From NCBI RefSeq assembly GCF_004571025.1, contig NZ_SPQT01000044.1:1-49535 (forward strand): a stretch of DNA of 49,535 nucleotides, read 5' to 3'. Under the pieces are notes generated by a model. It did no database searches and had not been told where the DNA came from. It worked only from the letters and a program-made list of their open reading frames with translations. This stretch comes from Bradyrhizobium niftali (GTDB lineage: Bacteria > Pseudomonadota > Alphaproteobacteria > Rhizobiales > Xanthobacteraceae). The position numbers and the translations under genes are program-made. Of this stretch, positions 24,814 through 34,627 are shown piece after piece (position 1 is the first letter of the stretch; each line of letters opens with the position of its first letter).

Positions 24814-25881
24814 AAGCACTCAATCGCCGGCATCCGGCGCTCCTGTCTGGTTGTTGATTGGCTGGGATTTGTCGATCCGAATCAACAACAGACGCCGGTC
24901 GCCGCCGAGACGCAGCGATGCAACATGCGGTTCCGCATGTTGCTCATCACGCCTCGATCGTTCGTTCTCATCACGGTGACCCTGAGCGGCACAACTTGCT
25001 TCAATATCCGGCAGAACGGCGCGATAGTCAATGAAATGGGTATCCAAAGGTGGAGCGTCGGCCGCTACAGTCTTTCGCAATGGAGCGGAAGCGAGCAAAG
25101 TTCTTACGACATCGATCACAAGCGGCCAGGAGGCAATGACTACTCGACCAACAGAAGTGCAAGACTTGACACCGATCAAGACTTACATTGGGAGTCGCAA
25201 AGCACGACAGAGCCGAGGCGCTCGTAGCATCGGTGGAAGCCCGCGATACCGGCCGGATCGGCATGTTTTGGGCCTGTCGACGGTCCAACGGAAAGTGCGA
25301 TGGCTGGAAGCGCGCGTCACTGAGATCGATGCGGCTGCGCACATCACCGCCACAAACACGCGCGATAGGATCATTTAGAGTTTCTGTCGAGCCTTTGGAA
25401 CTTCTCAGGAAGACCGCGAGCATCGATACCGCCAACAACACAGCCAATTGGAGAGCGCCGACTACGGCTGTCTTGGTGCTGATTCCAGATGAATATCCTG
25501 CCACATCAACATTGCGAGTGGAGTTTTGGATGGCGGACTCAAGAACATACTCAAGACGAGATCATCCAACCCTGCGAGGAAAGCGAAAAGGAAGGCGCTG
25601 GACAGCGCGGAAAACGAGAAGTGGCAGCGTAACTGTCAAGAAGGCCGTCATCGGCGCGGCCCCTTCGAGATCGTCTGGAAATCATGGACCGTAGATGTCA
25701 GTTGGCAGTGGCATGACCAAGCGCCCCCTCCAGGCCCACGGCCCGCGAAAACGCGCGGGACCGGCGACCGAGATCGACGCGCAGAGCTATTCGGCGTTCG
25801 TTGGCGATCTCAAGACGAAGATCGCCGAGGCGAGCATCGTGCTGGTCTATCAGCGAATCACGAAGTGAACTGCCAGCGGCG
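24814..25881. other. Region of about 1 kb with only uncertain or broken frames
   Basis: Several open frames overlap on both strands. One at 25028-25504 (minus) starts with a plausible membrane helix (ALQLAVLLAVSMLAVFLRSS) but its rest looks random. Another minus frame at 24820-25179 ends just before the 24813 gene. I cannot support any as intact; a decayed membrane protein gene is possible. The DUF1016-like remnant at 25695 is listed separately. Confidence 0.3.
25695..25868 (+). pseudogene. DUF1016 (YhcG-type nuclease) N-terminal remnant
   Basis: A 57-codon plus-strand frame from ATG 25695. Its second half reads SYSAFVGDLKTKIAEASIVL, the start of the DUF1016/YhcG N-terminal domain, then breaks off in an unrelated tail (VYQRITK). 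The rest of the nuclease is missing. A different part of the same family is found at 43200-43501. Confidence 0.3.
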
Positions 25882-26700
25882 TCAACGCCGGGAATGGTTT
25901 TGCATTAAACGCAAGAAGCCGATGCATCCTGCTGCGGTTTTGGCGACATCTGCCAGAGGTCCCGCTTCTACTCGGATATCACCGGAAAAAGGCCGCTCTT
26001 GCAGACCAATGAGTCCCAGCGCCATCACAACGGCGATTGAGAACACGCTTAGCGCCGCAATTTGCGGACCGGTCTTCTTCAGGTGCACCAATCCGATCGA
26101 TATCTGTGTCACCACGCCAAGGATCAGGACGAGAATCCATTTGGCATCGATCGTGCGGTCCGAGGCTAACGCGAGTCGTTCGGAGCGCGCGCTGCCCGCT
26201 CCGACTGCGGCATTTAGCAAGGCCGTCTGTACCGGAGCACCCGCTGCTTGACCGATCCGAGGATCGCTCACTTCTCGCAGCAAAGCGTCATAGACGGACT
26301 CAACCGAATGGGCCTTCTGGTCCCGCGCCATCGCCGGCCACTCGTCATCCACGAGAGCGGCGACGTATTTCGCGAGCACTGAGCGAAGGCTGCCCATGTC
26401 CGAGACGGATGCCTTACTAACAGCATAGATGTTGCGCAGTTCCGCCGCCTCTGACTGCACCGCACGGACCGCTTGACGGTTGCGATCGGTTATATCATTG
26501 GCCAAAAAACCGGTCAGGAAAGCAAACAACACTCCGACCGTGCCGAAAAACGGAGCGACCACGCCATCTACGCGGCGCACCAGCGCAACCGTTGCAGGGC
26601 TGAAACTCGCGATCACAATGACAGCGCCAGTCGTTGCGTAAAGGGCGATGAGGACCGCGAACAATTCAAATGCTGGAAAGTCCAACCAGGCTCTGATCAT
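25882..26700 (-). CDS. DUF4239-like membrane protein
   Basis: The start is taken at ATG 26700 (MIRAWLDFPAFELFAVLIAL). An upstream ATG at 26748 adds a Ser/Pro-rich leader. Four membrane helices: two near the N-terminus (around residue 20 and VAPFFGTVGVLFAFLTGFLA) and two near the C-terminus (WILVLILGVVTQISIGLVHL and AALSVFSIAVVMALGLIGLQ). Between them is a helical domain with EAAELRNIYAVSKA and DDEWPAMARDQ. This is the bestrophin-like DUF4239 layout, of unknown function. Confidence 0.7.
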   Translation of the reverse strand: MIRAWLDFPAFELFAVLIALYATTGAVIVIASFSPATVALVRRVDGVVAPFFGTVGVLFAFLTGFLANDITDRNRQAVRAVQSEAAELRNIYAVSKASVSDMGSLRSVLAKYVAALVDDEWPAMARDQKAHSVESVYDALLREVSDPRIGQAAGAPVQTALLNAAVGAGSARSERLALASDRTIDAKWILVLILGVVTQISIGLVHLKKTGPQIAALSVFSIAVVMALGLIGLQERPFSGDIRVEAGPLADVAKTAAGCIGFLRLMQNHSRR

Positions 26701-27382
26701 TGGGTTAGACGATCCTGAATTGCAAGGGGGCGACTTCGACACAAACATATGAGCAGCGAGCCGCCCAATAATATTTTGCTAGTGAAAGCACAACCAAGGG
26801 GCCACAACAGAATGGTTCAGGGATGGTTCGTTCGCTTAAGGATCATTGTTCTCTCAGAATTTTTCCATGGCTTTTGCATGGGCAAACTCTGGGCACCGCC
26901 AGATCACCTCGCTAAGACACCTAACTAGTAGTGCATGATTTCAGCGATTCTTGATGCCATTGCGCAGGATTTCAACGGACAGACGCGACACGTGGTCGCT
27001 ATGAAAACCGTGGCCGGGCTCAGCACAAACGCTAGGATTAGTCAGACTAAACTCGCGAATCGGAATGGAGCGGTCGCGCTGTGGACCGCATCATACATCT
27101 CAGCCGAACCAAACGATCATAAGCATCGTCGCTTTCGCTTGGGGGCCAGCTTCCTTCTTTTCAAGAAAGAAGAGGAACGGACGGGAGCATTCAAGCAATT
27201 CGTTAGAAGCGGACAACCGCCGGGTGGATGAATCGCAAGATAAAATTTCATTCGCATGCCGAAGGCCGTGAGTAGCAGATGGAGACCTTCGTCGATCTTT
27301 CTTGCCGAGTTCACGTGATCGTCAGCGAAATGTTTTTCTAGCAGGGGTTGAATATCGTTCTCCGATCGAATACAGAAATCGC
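26701..27382. other. Intergenic region before the tRNA
   Basis: About 680 bases. A plus-strand frame at 26935-27231 exists but has no ribosome site and an unconvincing composition. Nothing else is supported. Confidence 0.35.
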
Positions 27383-27456
27383 GGGCGGGTAGCTCGGTTG
27401 GTAGAGCAGCTGACGCTTAATCAGCAGGGTCATAGGTTCGAATCCTATCCCGCTCA
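27383..27456 (+). tRNA. tRNA-Lys(CTT)-like gene, atypical
   Basis: A full cloverleaf folds: acceptor GGGCGGG/CCCGCTC (one G-U), D-arm GCTC-GGTTGGTA-GAGC, anticodon stem GCTGA/TCAGC with loop CGCTTAA, T-arm ATAGG-TTCGAAT-CCTAT, discriminator A. The loop gives anticodon CTT (Lys). Two features are odd. Position 33 is G, where U is almost universal, and the variable loop has six bases (AGGGTC) instead of five. The 3' end reads CCT, so CCA is not encoded. It may be a decayed or duplicated tRNA left by an integration event, or carry sequence errors. Confidence 0.65.
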
Positions 27457-27857
27457 CCTCTCCGGAGGTTGGCATCGAAAGCACGGTTGTCGAACGCTTT
27501 CGGAAGACGCAAGTCGCAAGCGATAAATCGAGAGACTGCGCAAAGTCTTGCGCGGTTCTAAGCGAATCTCTCCGTACTCCTGATGAAATCAGTGATCTTT
27601 CGCAATCGTCGTCAACAAGACATCGTAGGCGTGCGCCTAAGATGTTTAGCTTTCAGTCGAGGCAATCGATGTCCCGCCAAACAGGACTGAGAATTCTGTC
27701 TCAGTGCCTCAACTGCGCACTTCACAATGTCGTTGCGACAAACCAAGCAGCGTTGCGTCTTGAAGGCGACATAATCAGCACTTACCTTCAGGTAGTCATA
27801 TATATAGAATGCTACTTCCGGTAACACGCCGTAACGGCATGATTGGGGGCAAGGAAA
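27457..27857. other. Leader region of the acetyltransferase cassette
   Basis: About 400 bases between the tRNA and the first large gene. A minus-strand frame at 27612-27827 has no visible ribosome site. The promoter of the three-gene cassette should lie here, but I could not assign boxes. Confidence 0.35.
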
Positions 27858-30845
27858 ATGAATCCGCCGAATCCCTTTCTAAGGCTCCAAGCAACAGGTC
27901 CAGCGGCGAACGCGGTGTCCCTCGACGAAGCGGAAGGCCCTGTCACTGTCCGGGATCTCGGCAAGCTTCTCACTGAGGCGGGGCTGACGTGGGACGCCTT
28001 CATCAATGCGGTATGGAATCTAGGTGTCGCAGATGCGGGCAATCTGCTGCGTTATCTCGATGCTGCAGTCTTCAAAGGAAGCGCGACACCTGAAGCACTG
28101 CGCTTCCATCTTCGCTTCCTCAGATCCGCACCTCCTGCCGACTATCCTGTTTGGGAGGATATCGTTCGCTCCATTCTCGACGATCGTCCGCTCTCCGACT
28201 CTTCCGAGCGCTTTCTGCAAAACGAAGGCATCGATCGCCTATGGCGTCAGATGCTCGCGACTGTGCGACAGGAGAAGATCACCGATCCTGACGGTAGGTC
28301 AGATCCGCGTCTGCTTGTTCAATCGCTTTTCAGGTTCCTGGAGCTAGGTGACGCGCTGATCGTAGACGACCCGAATATTCCTGTCGTACTCGATGCAGTG
28401 AACCGGTTCGGCAGTATGCGGCAATATTTCGGTCAACACGATGTCCCGCGCGCGGCGATCAGGCAGCTATCGACCGCCGGCTTTGATGCGAATTATCTTG
28501 TGTTCGGAAGTCAGGATGTGCTCTCCCGCAGCAATTACGATCAGCCTGACAGGCGAGCCGCATGGCGCAGTGAATTCGACGAGCTGATCACGACGATCGT
28601 CGGCACCGAGCAAGCGCCGCCCGAAATTGAACTTGGAATCGACCGGTTCAAGTTCCTGGGTGAGTTGGCAGACGACCGGGAGATGGTGAAGACCGAGAAC
28701 AGCCTGCCTGCGGCACGGCGGCTGGCGGCTCGCTTGATTCCACTGCTGCGAGCGAGAAAACTAGTCTTGCAAAGGCTGCGGCTTCTGGTGCCGGCGAGCG
28801 TGCTCGACGAATATATTCACCGTATCGAGCGATACGCCGCTCCGTCCGACGCGGGCCAAGCCCGAATCCTCGGAAAGCTCATTGCCCGCCGAAGCACCAA
28901 AAGCGTCCCTGAGCTGTTCTTTGACGATACGCGGCTCGGGTCCTGGCTCTTCAAGCCCGACGGCATCGTTCATGGTGAGATCTGCCGGATCCTGTTGGAT
29001 CCCGCGGTACCCTTGCTGGAGATCTGGCAGGAGCCCTACTCGGAGTTCATGGCGGCAATTCCTCTTTATCCAGGCTTCAATGCGAGCCGGCAGCGCTGCG
29101 TTCTGGTCGAGACCTATCACTTCGATGACCGGATCTCCGACCTGCTCGGACGCCAGGAAACGCTAAGCTTCATGCTCGACGCGTTGTTGTCCGACGCGTT
29201 CCTCGGCCAGGCCGAGAAACTGGTGGTCTTCGCCGCCCCCTGGGGCCGATCGGCCATCTTTGCCGACTACGTTGCTGAGCTCGCCAAGCAAAACGAAGCT
29301 ATCCGCTATTTCGAAAGCTATGAGTTCGAGGCCGTCGATCCGGGCGCAAGCGCCCTGCAGAACTCGCTGACGGGGCAGTTCCACTATACAGAGTCGCTCG
29401 GTTACAACCGGCCGCTGAAAGGCGTCATCGATTTCGGCTTCAATCTGGTCGGCCACCAAACGATTGACAAGCTGGTGAGCGGTGGGCGCGGCGTCTTCGA
29501 GATCGACATCCAGGCCTTTCTGGGAGCGCGTCATCTGCTGAACTCCATTCCCGATAAAGAGAAGACAGCGATGGAGGGATCCGAGGCGGCCTTCTTCGAC
29601 CGGCAGGGAGACCGGGAAGCCGAGCTCACGCGCCGATCCGGAGAAAAACTGAAGCAGGCTGAATTCTCGCTCAGGTCAATGCTTCCTGATGCGCATCTTG
29701 AGATTCATCGCGAGATCGATAGTGTGACGTGTGCCGAACTGCTGGTGCTACATCGGCAAGCTTTTCCGGAATATGCCTTCGTCGATGAGCAATACTACAC
29801 CGAACGGATGCGCCAAAGAGATGCGACGCTGATTGTCGCTCGCAGTGGCGGCGCAATGGTGGGGATGGCGCTGACGTTCTGCAGCGGCTTACTGCCCAAT
29901 GACGCCGTCTATATTGATGAGCTTGCGGTACGCGCAGACCAGCGGCAGAAGGGGCTTGGCTCTGCACTCGTGGAGCTGGCTGTGCGCACTGCGTCAGGTC
30001 GTGGAATTCGGGAAGCTTGCCTGCTGACCCGGTTCGATCCCGCGGGATCACCGCTTATGAGGTTCTACGAATGGCTGCACTTCCGGGCGGAAGCGGATTA
30101 TCCGGACAGGGGCAGACTGTTCCGCCGCTCGATGTCATTGTTTGGGCCGGAGAATCGCGAAGCCATCGACGCAATCCTTGCGCGTCTCGAGGCACGGCTC
30201 AACGCCACCGTTCCGCAGCTGCGGATCGAATGCTTCACGGCCATTACGCCGGGCTTGATCGAGATGATGCAATCGCTGGAAACGGTGTTTCCCGAGGACA
30301 TTCGCTACAGCTGGGATGAGTTCTCAGACCGGATGAGCTTCCGCGACGCCTACGTGCTGGTCGTCAAAAGCGGCGATGACCCGATCGGGTTTACGCTCTG
30401 CTACCATGATCCAATTCTTCCGGACCATGTCATGTTTGGCGATGTGCTGGCGGTCAAGCAGGAGTGGCAGCACAAGCGCATCGGCGTGGAATTGGTCAAG
30501 ACGGTGCTGGAGATCCCGGCCCTTACGAACTACACCGATTTCCTCTTGTACTGCACTGAACGCACCAAGGACGGGAAGTCCCTTGTGCAGTACTACAGGT
30601 ACTTCGGTGGCAGGGTCATCGATGTCGCAGACAAAGTGCGAATGCTGATTCCGCTGCGGGAAAATCGCGCAGGATCGAGGCGCTCACATCTACCATCGCT
30701 CGGGCGGACCAACGGTTGCGGGCCCGAGGCATGCTTGTTGCGGCTCGATGTGAAGAGAGCGCGGCCGCTACGATCGCGCTACCCGCTGAGCAATTTGCGG
30801 GCGAGCCGCAGTGTGACTGCACTTGGGAGCTGCCGTCGATCGTGA
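27858..30845 (+). CDS. Giant double-GNAT acetyltransferase, paralog A (995 residues)
   Basis: I chose ATG 27858 (AAGG 3 bases before, GGGGG further up); a TTG at 27845 region is possible. Residues 1-360 are helical and unknown. About 370-560 is a module shared with the next gene: LFKPDGIVHGEICRILLDPA, a central VVFAAPWGRSAIF strand, FHYTESLGYNRPLKGVIDFG and GGRGVFEIDIQAFL. GNAT domain 1 (about 605-755) has the acetyl-CoA loop VRADQRQKGLGSALVELAV. GNAT domain 2 (about 785-930) has VKQEWQHKRIGVELVK, in which Arg-Ile replaces the usual second Gly context. No signal peptide or membrane span, so it is cytosolic. The last 65 residues are Arg-rich and may be a drifted end. The enzyme presumably moves acyl groups from CoA to an amine; the substrate is unknown. 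90 bases separate it from its paralog. Confidence 0.85.
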   Translation: MNPPNPFLRLQATGPAANAVSLDEAEGPVTVRDLGKLLTEAGLTWDAFINAVWNLGVADAGNLLRYLDAAVFKGSATPEALRFHLRFLRSAPPADYPVWEDIVRSILDDRPLSDSSERFLQNEGIDRLWRQMLATVRQEKITDPDGRSDPRLLVQSLFRFLELGDALIVDDPNIPVVLDAVNRFGSMRQYFGQHDVPRAAIRQLSTAGFDANYLVFGSQDVLSRSNYDQPDRRAAWRSEFDELITTIVGTEQAPPEIELGIDRFKFLGELADDREMVKTENSLPAARRLAARLIPLLRARKLVLQRLRLLVPASVLDEYIHRIERYAAPSDAGQARILGKLIARRSTKSVPELFFDDTRLGSWLFKPDGIVHGEICRILLDPAVPLLEIWQEPYSEFMAAIPLYPGFNASRQRCVLVETYHFDDRISDLLGRQETLSFMLDALLSDAFLGQAEKLVVFAAPWGRSAIFADYVAELAKQNEAIRYFESYEFEAVDPGASALQNSLTGQFHYTESLGYNRPLKGVIDFGFNLVGHQTIDKLVSGGRGVFEIDIQAFLGARHLLNSIPDKEKTAMEGSEAAFFDRQGDREAELTRRSGEKLKQAEFSLRSMLPDAHLEIHREIDSVTCAELLVLHRQAFPEYAFVDEQYYTERMRQRDATLIVARSGGAMVGMALTFCSGLLPNDAVYIDELAVRADQRQKGLGSALVELAVRTASGRGIREACLLTRFDPAGSPLMRFYEWLHFRAEADYPDRGRLFRRSMSLFGPENREAIDAILARLEARLNATVPQLRIECFTAITPGLIEMMQSLETVFPEDIRYSWDEFSDRMSFRDAYVLVVKSGDDPIGFTLCYHDPILPDHVMFGDVLAVKQEWQHKRIGVELVKTVLEIPALTNYTDFLLYCTERTKDGKSLVQYYRYFGGRVIDVADKVRMLIPLRENRAGSRRSHLPSLGRTNGCGPEACLLRLDVKRARPLRSRYPLSNLRASRSVTALGSCRRS

Positions 30846-30935
30846 TGCCCGGTCGGGCTAGGTTTCTCGCGGCATGCGAGGACGCCGTTTAAGCGAAGGC
30901 GCACGCAGAGTTTTGATTGTAAAAAGGGAAGTGTT

Positions 30936-33900
30936 ATGGGGGCCGCTTTGCTCACGGACGACATCGTCGGAGCTCCACATTGGTCTCAGTCGCTCGCCGC
31001 GCCCGGTCCGGCTCCGGGCGCATCAATGGGCTGGACCTCAGCTGGGCCCGACCCGACCCCGCCTCATGCGTTCTCCTTGTCCGGCCCGTCCGCGCCTCGG
31101 CTCAATGGGCAGGTGTCGCCCGGTCAACAATTGTATAATGAGCAGTGGTCTAGCCAGACGCTGGGGGTGCAGAGCGCAGACGAGGCCATTCAGCCGATCG
31201 CAAATGGGTCGATCTGGGATGTCGTGACGCGTCTTTCACAGCTCGGCGCGCCGGTTGATCGACTCGTGACCTTCATACTTGGGCTTGCACCTCATTTCGT
31301 TGGCCCTTTCCTGCGCTACCTGCAGATGGCGGCTCTTGATGATGAAGAGTTCAGTCATGAACGGTTAGCCGTTCACTTGGATATCGCGCTCGCCATTCAT
31401 CCGCGCCACTACGAACTGCTTCGCAGGTTCGTAAGCGAGGTGCGGCACCGCATGAAGCTCTCGCCGGAGGTCGCGCATTTTGTCGAAGATCTGGCTCTGG
31501 AAGGCCGCTTGCATGGTTTTCTGGTTAGTAAGTTCGGCTTAGTCCCGCTGGCCCAGGTCGAGCCGCGCAAGCAGCGGACTGCCTTTTTGCGCTCGACTCT
31601 GCGATTTCTGGAGAGCTTCGGGGCTCTTACAGCAGCGGATCCCAATCTCGCCCTCCTCTATCGCACCGTAAATCACTACGGAAGCATCCAGAACTATTAC
31701 GCACAACACGATCGGCCGCGCCGTACCGTTCAGCGCCTCGCTGAGCTCGGTTTCGACGTCGATCACATCGTATTCAGCCGCGACGAACTGTTGTCGCTTG
31801 GCCCGGGCGAAGACGATCTTCGTAAGCCATGGGCCGCTTGGCTGCGTGATACCATCCAGCGCTTGCTGGGGAGCCGTGGCGAAGAGCCCGAGATCGACCT
31901 CGGGCTCGATCGCAAGAAATTCTTCGGCGTGATCAGGCAAGATTATCAGGCCCTGCTGAAGGATGAGGACGAAGCCTCTGGCTTGCGGCTGGTGAACCGG
32001 CTTCTGCCCGAACTTGAGAGGCGACAGGAGGCTCTGCTGCGCAATGGAGACTTGGTCGGCGAAACGTCCGTCAAGCAGATCATCCTCGAGCTTCAGGCGA
32101 TCAAGAAGAAGATATCGGGCGATACTGAGCATCTTCCGACGCAGCGCTTGGTTGCCATTCGCAGCCCGAAGCTGGTTCCTGAACTGCTTTTCGACAATAC
32201 CCGCTTGTCCTGCTGCCTGTTCAAGCCGAATGGTCTGTTTCACGGCGAGATCTGCCGACTGATCCTAGATCCGGCGACCCCCATCATCGAGTTCTGGCTG
32301 GAGCCTTACCCTGAGTTCCTGGGACTGGCGACGCTCTATCTCGGACTGAATGCGCGCGGCGAACGCACGATCCTGATGGATACGGTCGACTACAACGACC
32401 TGCTGCACGATCTGCGGGGCTACAACGGCACGATGCGGTTCATGCTGGATGCCATTGTTGCCGATGCCCATCTGGCGAAGGCGAAGCGGGTTGCGATCAT
32501 CGCTGCACCGTGGGGAAAACCGCTGGGGTTCGCCAATTTCATCAAGCAGATGGCCTCACGTTCGGACGCCATCAATTATCGCGAGAGCTACTATTTCGAG
32601 GCTGCCGATCCGGCCGATGGAGCCCTCGAAGAGTCACTCGTGGCGCGACATCATTATACGGAGGCGTATGGTTACGACAGTCCGCTGGCCGGTGTGATCG
32701 ACTACTGCTTTAGCATGGTGGGCTGGGGCACGGTCGAAAAGCTGTACACAGGTGGCCGCGGGGTCTACGAGATCGACGTCGAGCAATATCTGCTCGAGAA
32801 CGAGACGCTGAAGAACAGGATCGGCAAATCTGGTGCGCCCGTTGTGCAGGCGCGGAAGAGCGAGATCTTCGCTCCACCCGCTCATCACGAAGACGAGCTG
32901 TCGTGGCGTCGCAACGATGCTATCGCCCGCGCTGAACAACGTATGTCGCGGCTGCTCGCCGATGTGCGGATCGAAAGGATTGCCGAGCCGTCAGATGCGA
33001 TCATCCGCGAGCTCATTGAGGTCGAGAACAGCGCGTTCCCGGAAGAATTGAGGTACGGCCGCGAGCACTTCGCCGAACGACTGATCCTCAAGGACGCCGA
33101 GCTACTTCTGGTTCGGCAGCAGCAATCGCTCGCCGGTTTCGCCTTGTCCTATGTTGCTCCCGCAATCTCGTGGCAGGATGTATTCCTTGACGATCTGGCG
33201 CTTCGATCGGATTTGCGCTCAAAGGGCGTGGGGTCGGAGTTGGTGGCGCTACGCGCGGAGCTCAGCGCGATTGCCGGGTATCGCGGATTGTACGTCACGG
33301 CGACCATCTCGCCCGACCTGTCGCGCTTCTATGAGCGGCTGAGCTTTCAACTGGTCGGCATGGTCCAGGGCATTGGTCAGATCCTCTACCGGCCGCTCGG
33401 TCTGCTTAGCTCAGGCGACGTTGAGGTCCTTCCGACGATCCTGCGCGAGGCGGAGCGGCTTTTGCAGGCGCAGTTTAGCCGGCCAAGCGCGACCGTGCAT
33501 TCGGCGCTGGATCAAGATCTTATGCAGATTGCATTGGGTTTGGAGACGGCGTTTCCCGAAGATCTGCGGTACGACCAGGACGCTTTCCGCGAACGGATGG
33601 CTTGCCCGGACGCTCACTTGCTGGTCTTGCGGGAGCAGAATGAGCCGATTGCGTGTTGCATGTGCTTCCGCGCCCCCGGCATTCCTCGACATGCGATCAT
33701 GATCGACTCGGTGGCGGTCCGGCCCGAGCTACAGGGGCGAGGCATCGGCCGTGTCCTGCTAAAGACCCAGCTCGCCGTTCTTGCGCGGACCGGTTACACC
33801 GCGGCGATGCTGACCTGCCGTAAACGAAGCGTGAATGGCGTCGATCTGGTCGCGTTTTACCGCAGTCTCGGGGCAAAGGAGATCGGCCGCACCGGCAACA

Positions 33901-34601
33901 ACGTTCAAATGTGCATCCCCCTGCGCGCCAACGGTCATGACACCACGAGTCAAGACGCCAAGGATCAAGGCACCAGGGGTCAAGACATCGATGCTGGTCT
34001 TGAAGACCAGGAAGAGCGGCCCTCCGGCGGTGATTTCGCGAGCCATCAGCTGAATAGTCACAAGATGAATGGCCACGAGACGAATGCTCATGGGATGAAT
34101 GGTCACAGCTCAGCCATGGCAGGCTCGTTAGTCGCGAGCAGGCCGCAGGCGGACGTCATACACGGCAACGGGCACGCCAATGGTAGTGCCTACGCGGGCA
34201 GACCTGGAAATGGTGCCGCCGATGAGCAGCTCGGCGAGCTCACCCGTCTTCCATCGATCAATCGTGGCATCGTCGAGAAGCTCCGCAAGGCGGGTATTCA
34301 CACCATTGACGACTTTTTACGGTCAGCAGGACCGCGAGAAGGACGCTCGGCCTTGGCGGAAGAAGTCGCCATTGATGCGGATGTTTTGCTTCAGGCAGCT
34401 CTGTTCGCCGATTTGACCCGGGCAGGTGTGGCGCCGCGCGATTTGGGCCGACTGCGGCGGGCGCGCGTGCAGACGCTGGATGAATTGCGTGACTGTCCGA
34501 CGGAGAACTTGCGGCGCGCGCTGCCGCCGGAAGTTTCCGATGCTGATATTCAACGATTCCGTGAAGCTGCGATCGGCTTGGAAACGGCCGTCGAGCGCTG
34601 A
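30936..34601 (+). CDS. Giant double-GNAT acetyltransferase, paralog B, with DUF4332-like tail (1221 residues)
   Basis: ATG 30936 with GGGAAG 5 bases upstream. Residues 1-65 are Pro/Ser/Gly-rich. About 75-430 is helical. 430-620 is the module shared with paralog A (LFKPNGLFHGEICRLILDPA, AIIAAPWGKPLGFANF, HHYTEAYGYDSPLAGVIDYC, GGRGVYEIDVEQYL). GNAT 1 (about 675-820) has LRSDLRSKGVGSELVALRA; GNAT 2 (about 845-997) has VRPELQGRGIGRVLLKTQL, both good acetyl-CoA loops. The linker 1000-1095 has 15-bp repeats giving HxxNx units. The last 120 residues (LPSINRGIVEKLRKAGIHTI, then AEEVAIDADVLLQAALFADL) match the paired helix-hairpin-helix DUF4332 pattern. Probably a cytosolic scaffold-like enzyme. It shares an operon with the gene 26 bases downstream. 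Confidence 0.88.
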   Translation: MGAALLTDDIVGAPHWSQSLAAPGPAPGASMGWTSAGPDPTPPHAFSLSGPSAPRLNGQVSPGQQLYNEQWSSQTLGVQSADEAIQPIANGSIWDVVTRLSQLGAPVDRLVTFILGLAPHFVGPFLRYLQMAALDDEEFSHERLAVHLDIALAIHPRHYELLRRFVSEVRHRMKLSPEVAHFVEDLALEGRLHGFLVSKFGLVPLAQVEPRKQRTAFLRSTLRFLESFGALTAADPNLALLYRTVNHYGSIQNYYAQHDRPRRTVQRLAELGFDVDHIVFSRDELLSLGPGEDDLRKPWAAWLRDTIQRLLGSRGEEPEIDLGLDRKKFFGVIRQDYQALLKDEDEASGLRLVNRLLPELERRQEALLRNGDLVGETSVKQIILELQAIKKKISGDTEHLPTQRLVAIRSPKLVPELLFDNTRLSCCLFKPNGLFHGEICRLILDPATPIIEFWLEPYPEFLGLATLYLGLNARGERTILMDTVDYNDLLHDLRGYNGTMRFMLDAIVADAHLAKAKRVAIIAAPWGKPLGFANFIKQMASRSDAINYRESYYFEAADPADGALEESLVARHHYTEAYGYDSPLAGVIDYCFSMVGWGTVEKLYTGGRGVYEIDVEQYLLENETLKNRIGKSGAPVVQARKSEIFAPPAHHEDELSWRRNDAIARAEQRMSRLLADVRIERIAEPSDAIIRELIEVENSAFPEELRYGREHFAERLILKDAELLLVRQQQSLAGFALSYVAPAISWQDVFLDDLALRSDLRSKGVGSELVALRAELSAIAGYRGLYVTATISPDLSRFYERLSFQLVGMVQGIGQILYRPLGLLSSGDVEVLPTILREAERLLQAQFSRPSATVHSALDQDLMQIALGLETAFPEDLRYDQDAFRERMACPDAHLLVLREQNEPIACCMCFRAPGIPRHAIMIDSVAVRPELQGRGIGRVLLKTQLAVLARTGYTAAMLTCRKRSVNGVDLVAFYRSLGAKEIGRTGNNVQMCIPLRANGHDTTSQDAKDQGTRGQDIDAGLEDQEERPSGGDFASHQLNSHKMNGHETNAHGMNGHSSAMAGSLVASRPQADVIHGNGHANGSAYAGRPGNGAADEQLGELTRLPSINRGIVEKLRKAGIHTIDDFLRSAGPREGRSALAEEVAIDADVLLQAALFADLTRAGVAPRDLGRLRRARVQTLDELRDCPTENLRRALPPEVSDADIQRFREAAIGLETAVER

Positions 34602-34627
34602 TCTGTAAACTCGAAAGCGGGGTTCAT

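Noticed and set aside
26935..27231. 98-codon plus-strand frame before the tRNA
   Set aside because: No ribosome site, no recognisable pattern, and mixed composition.
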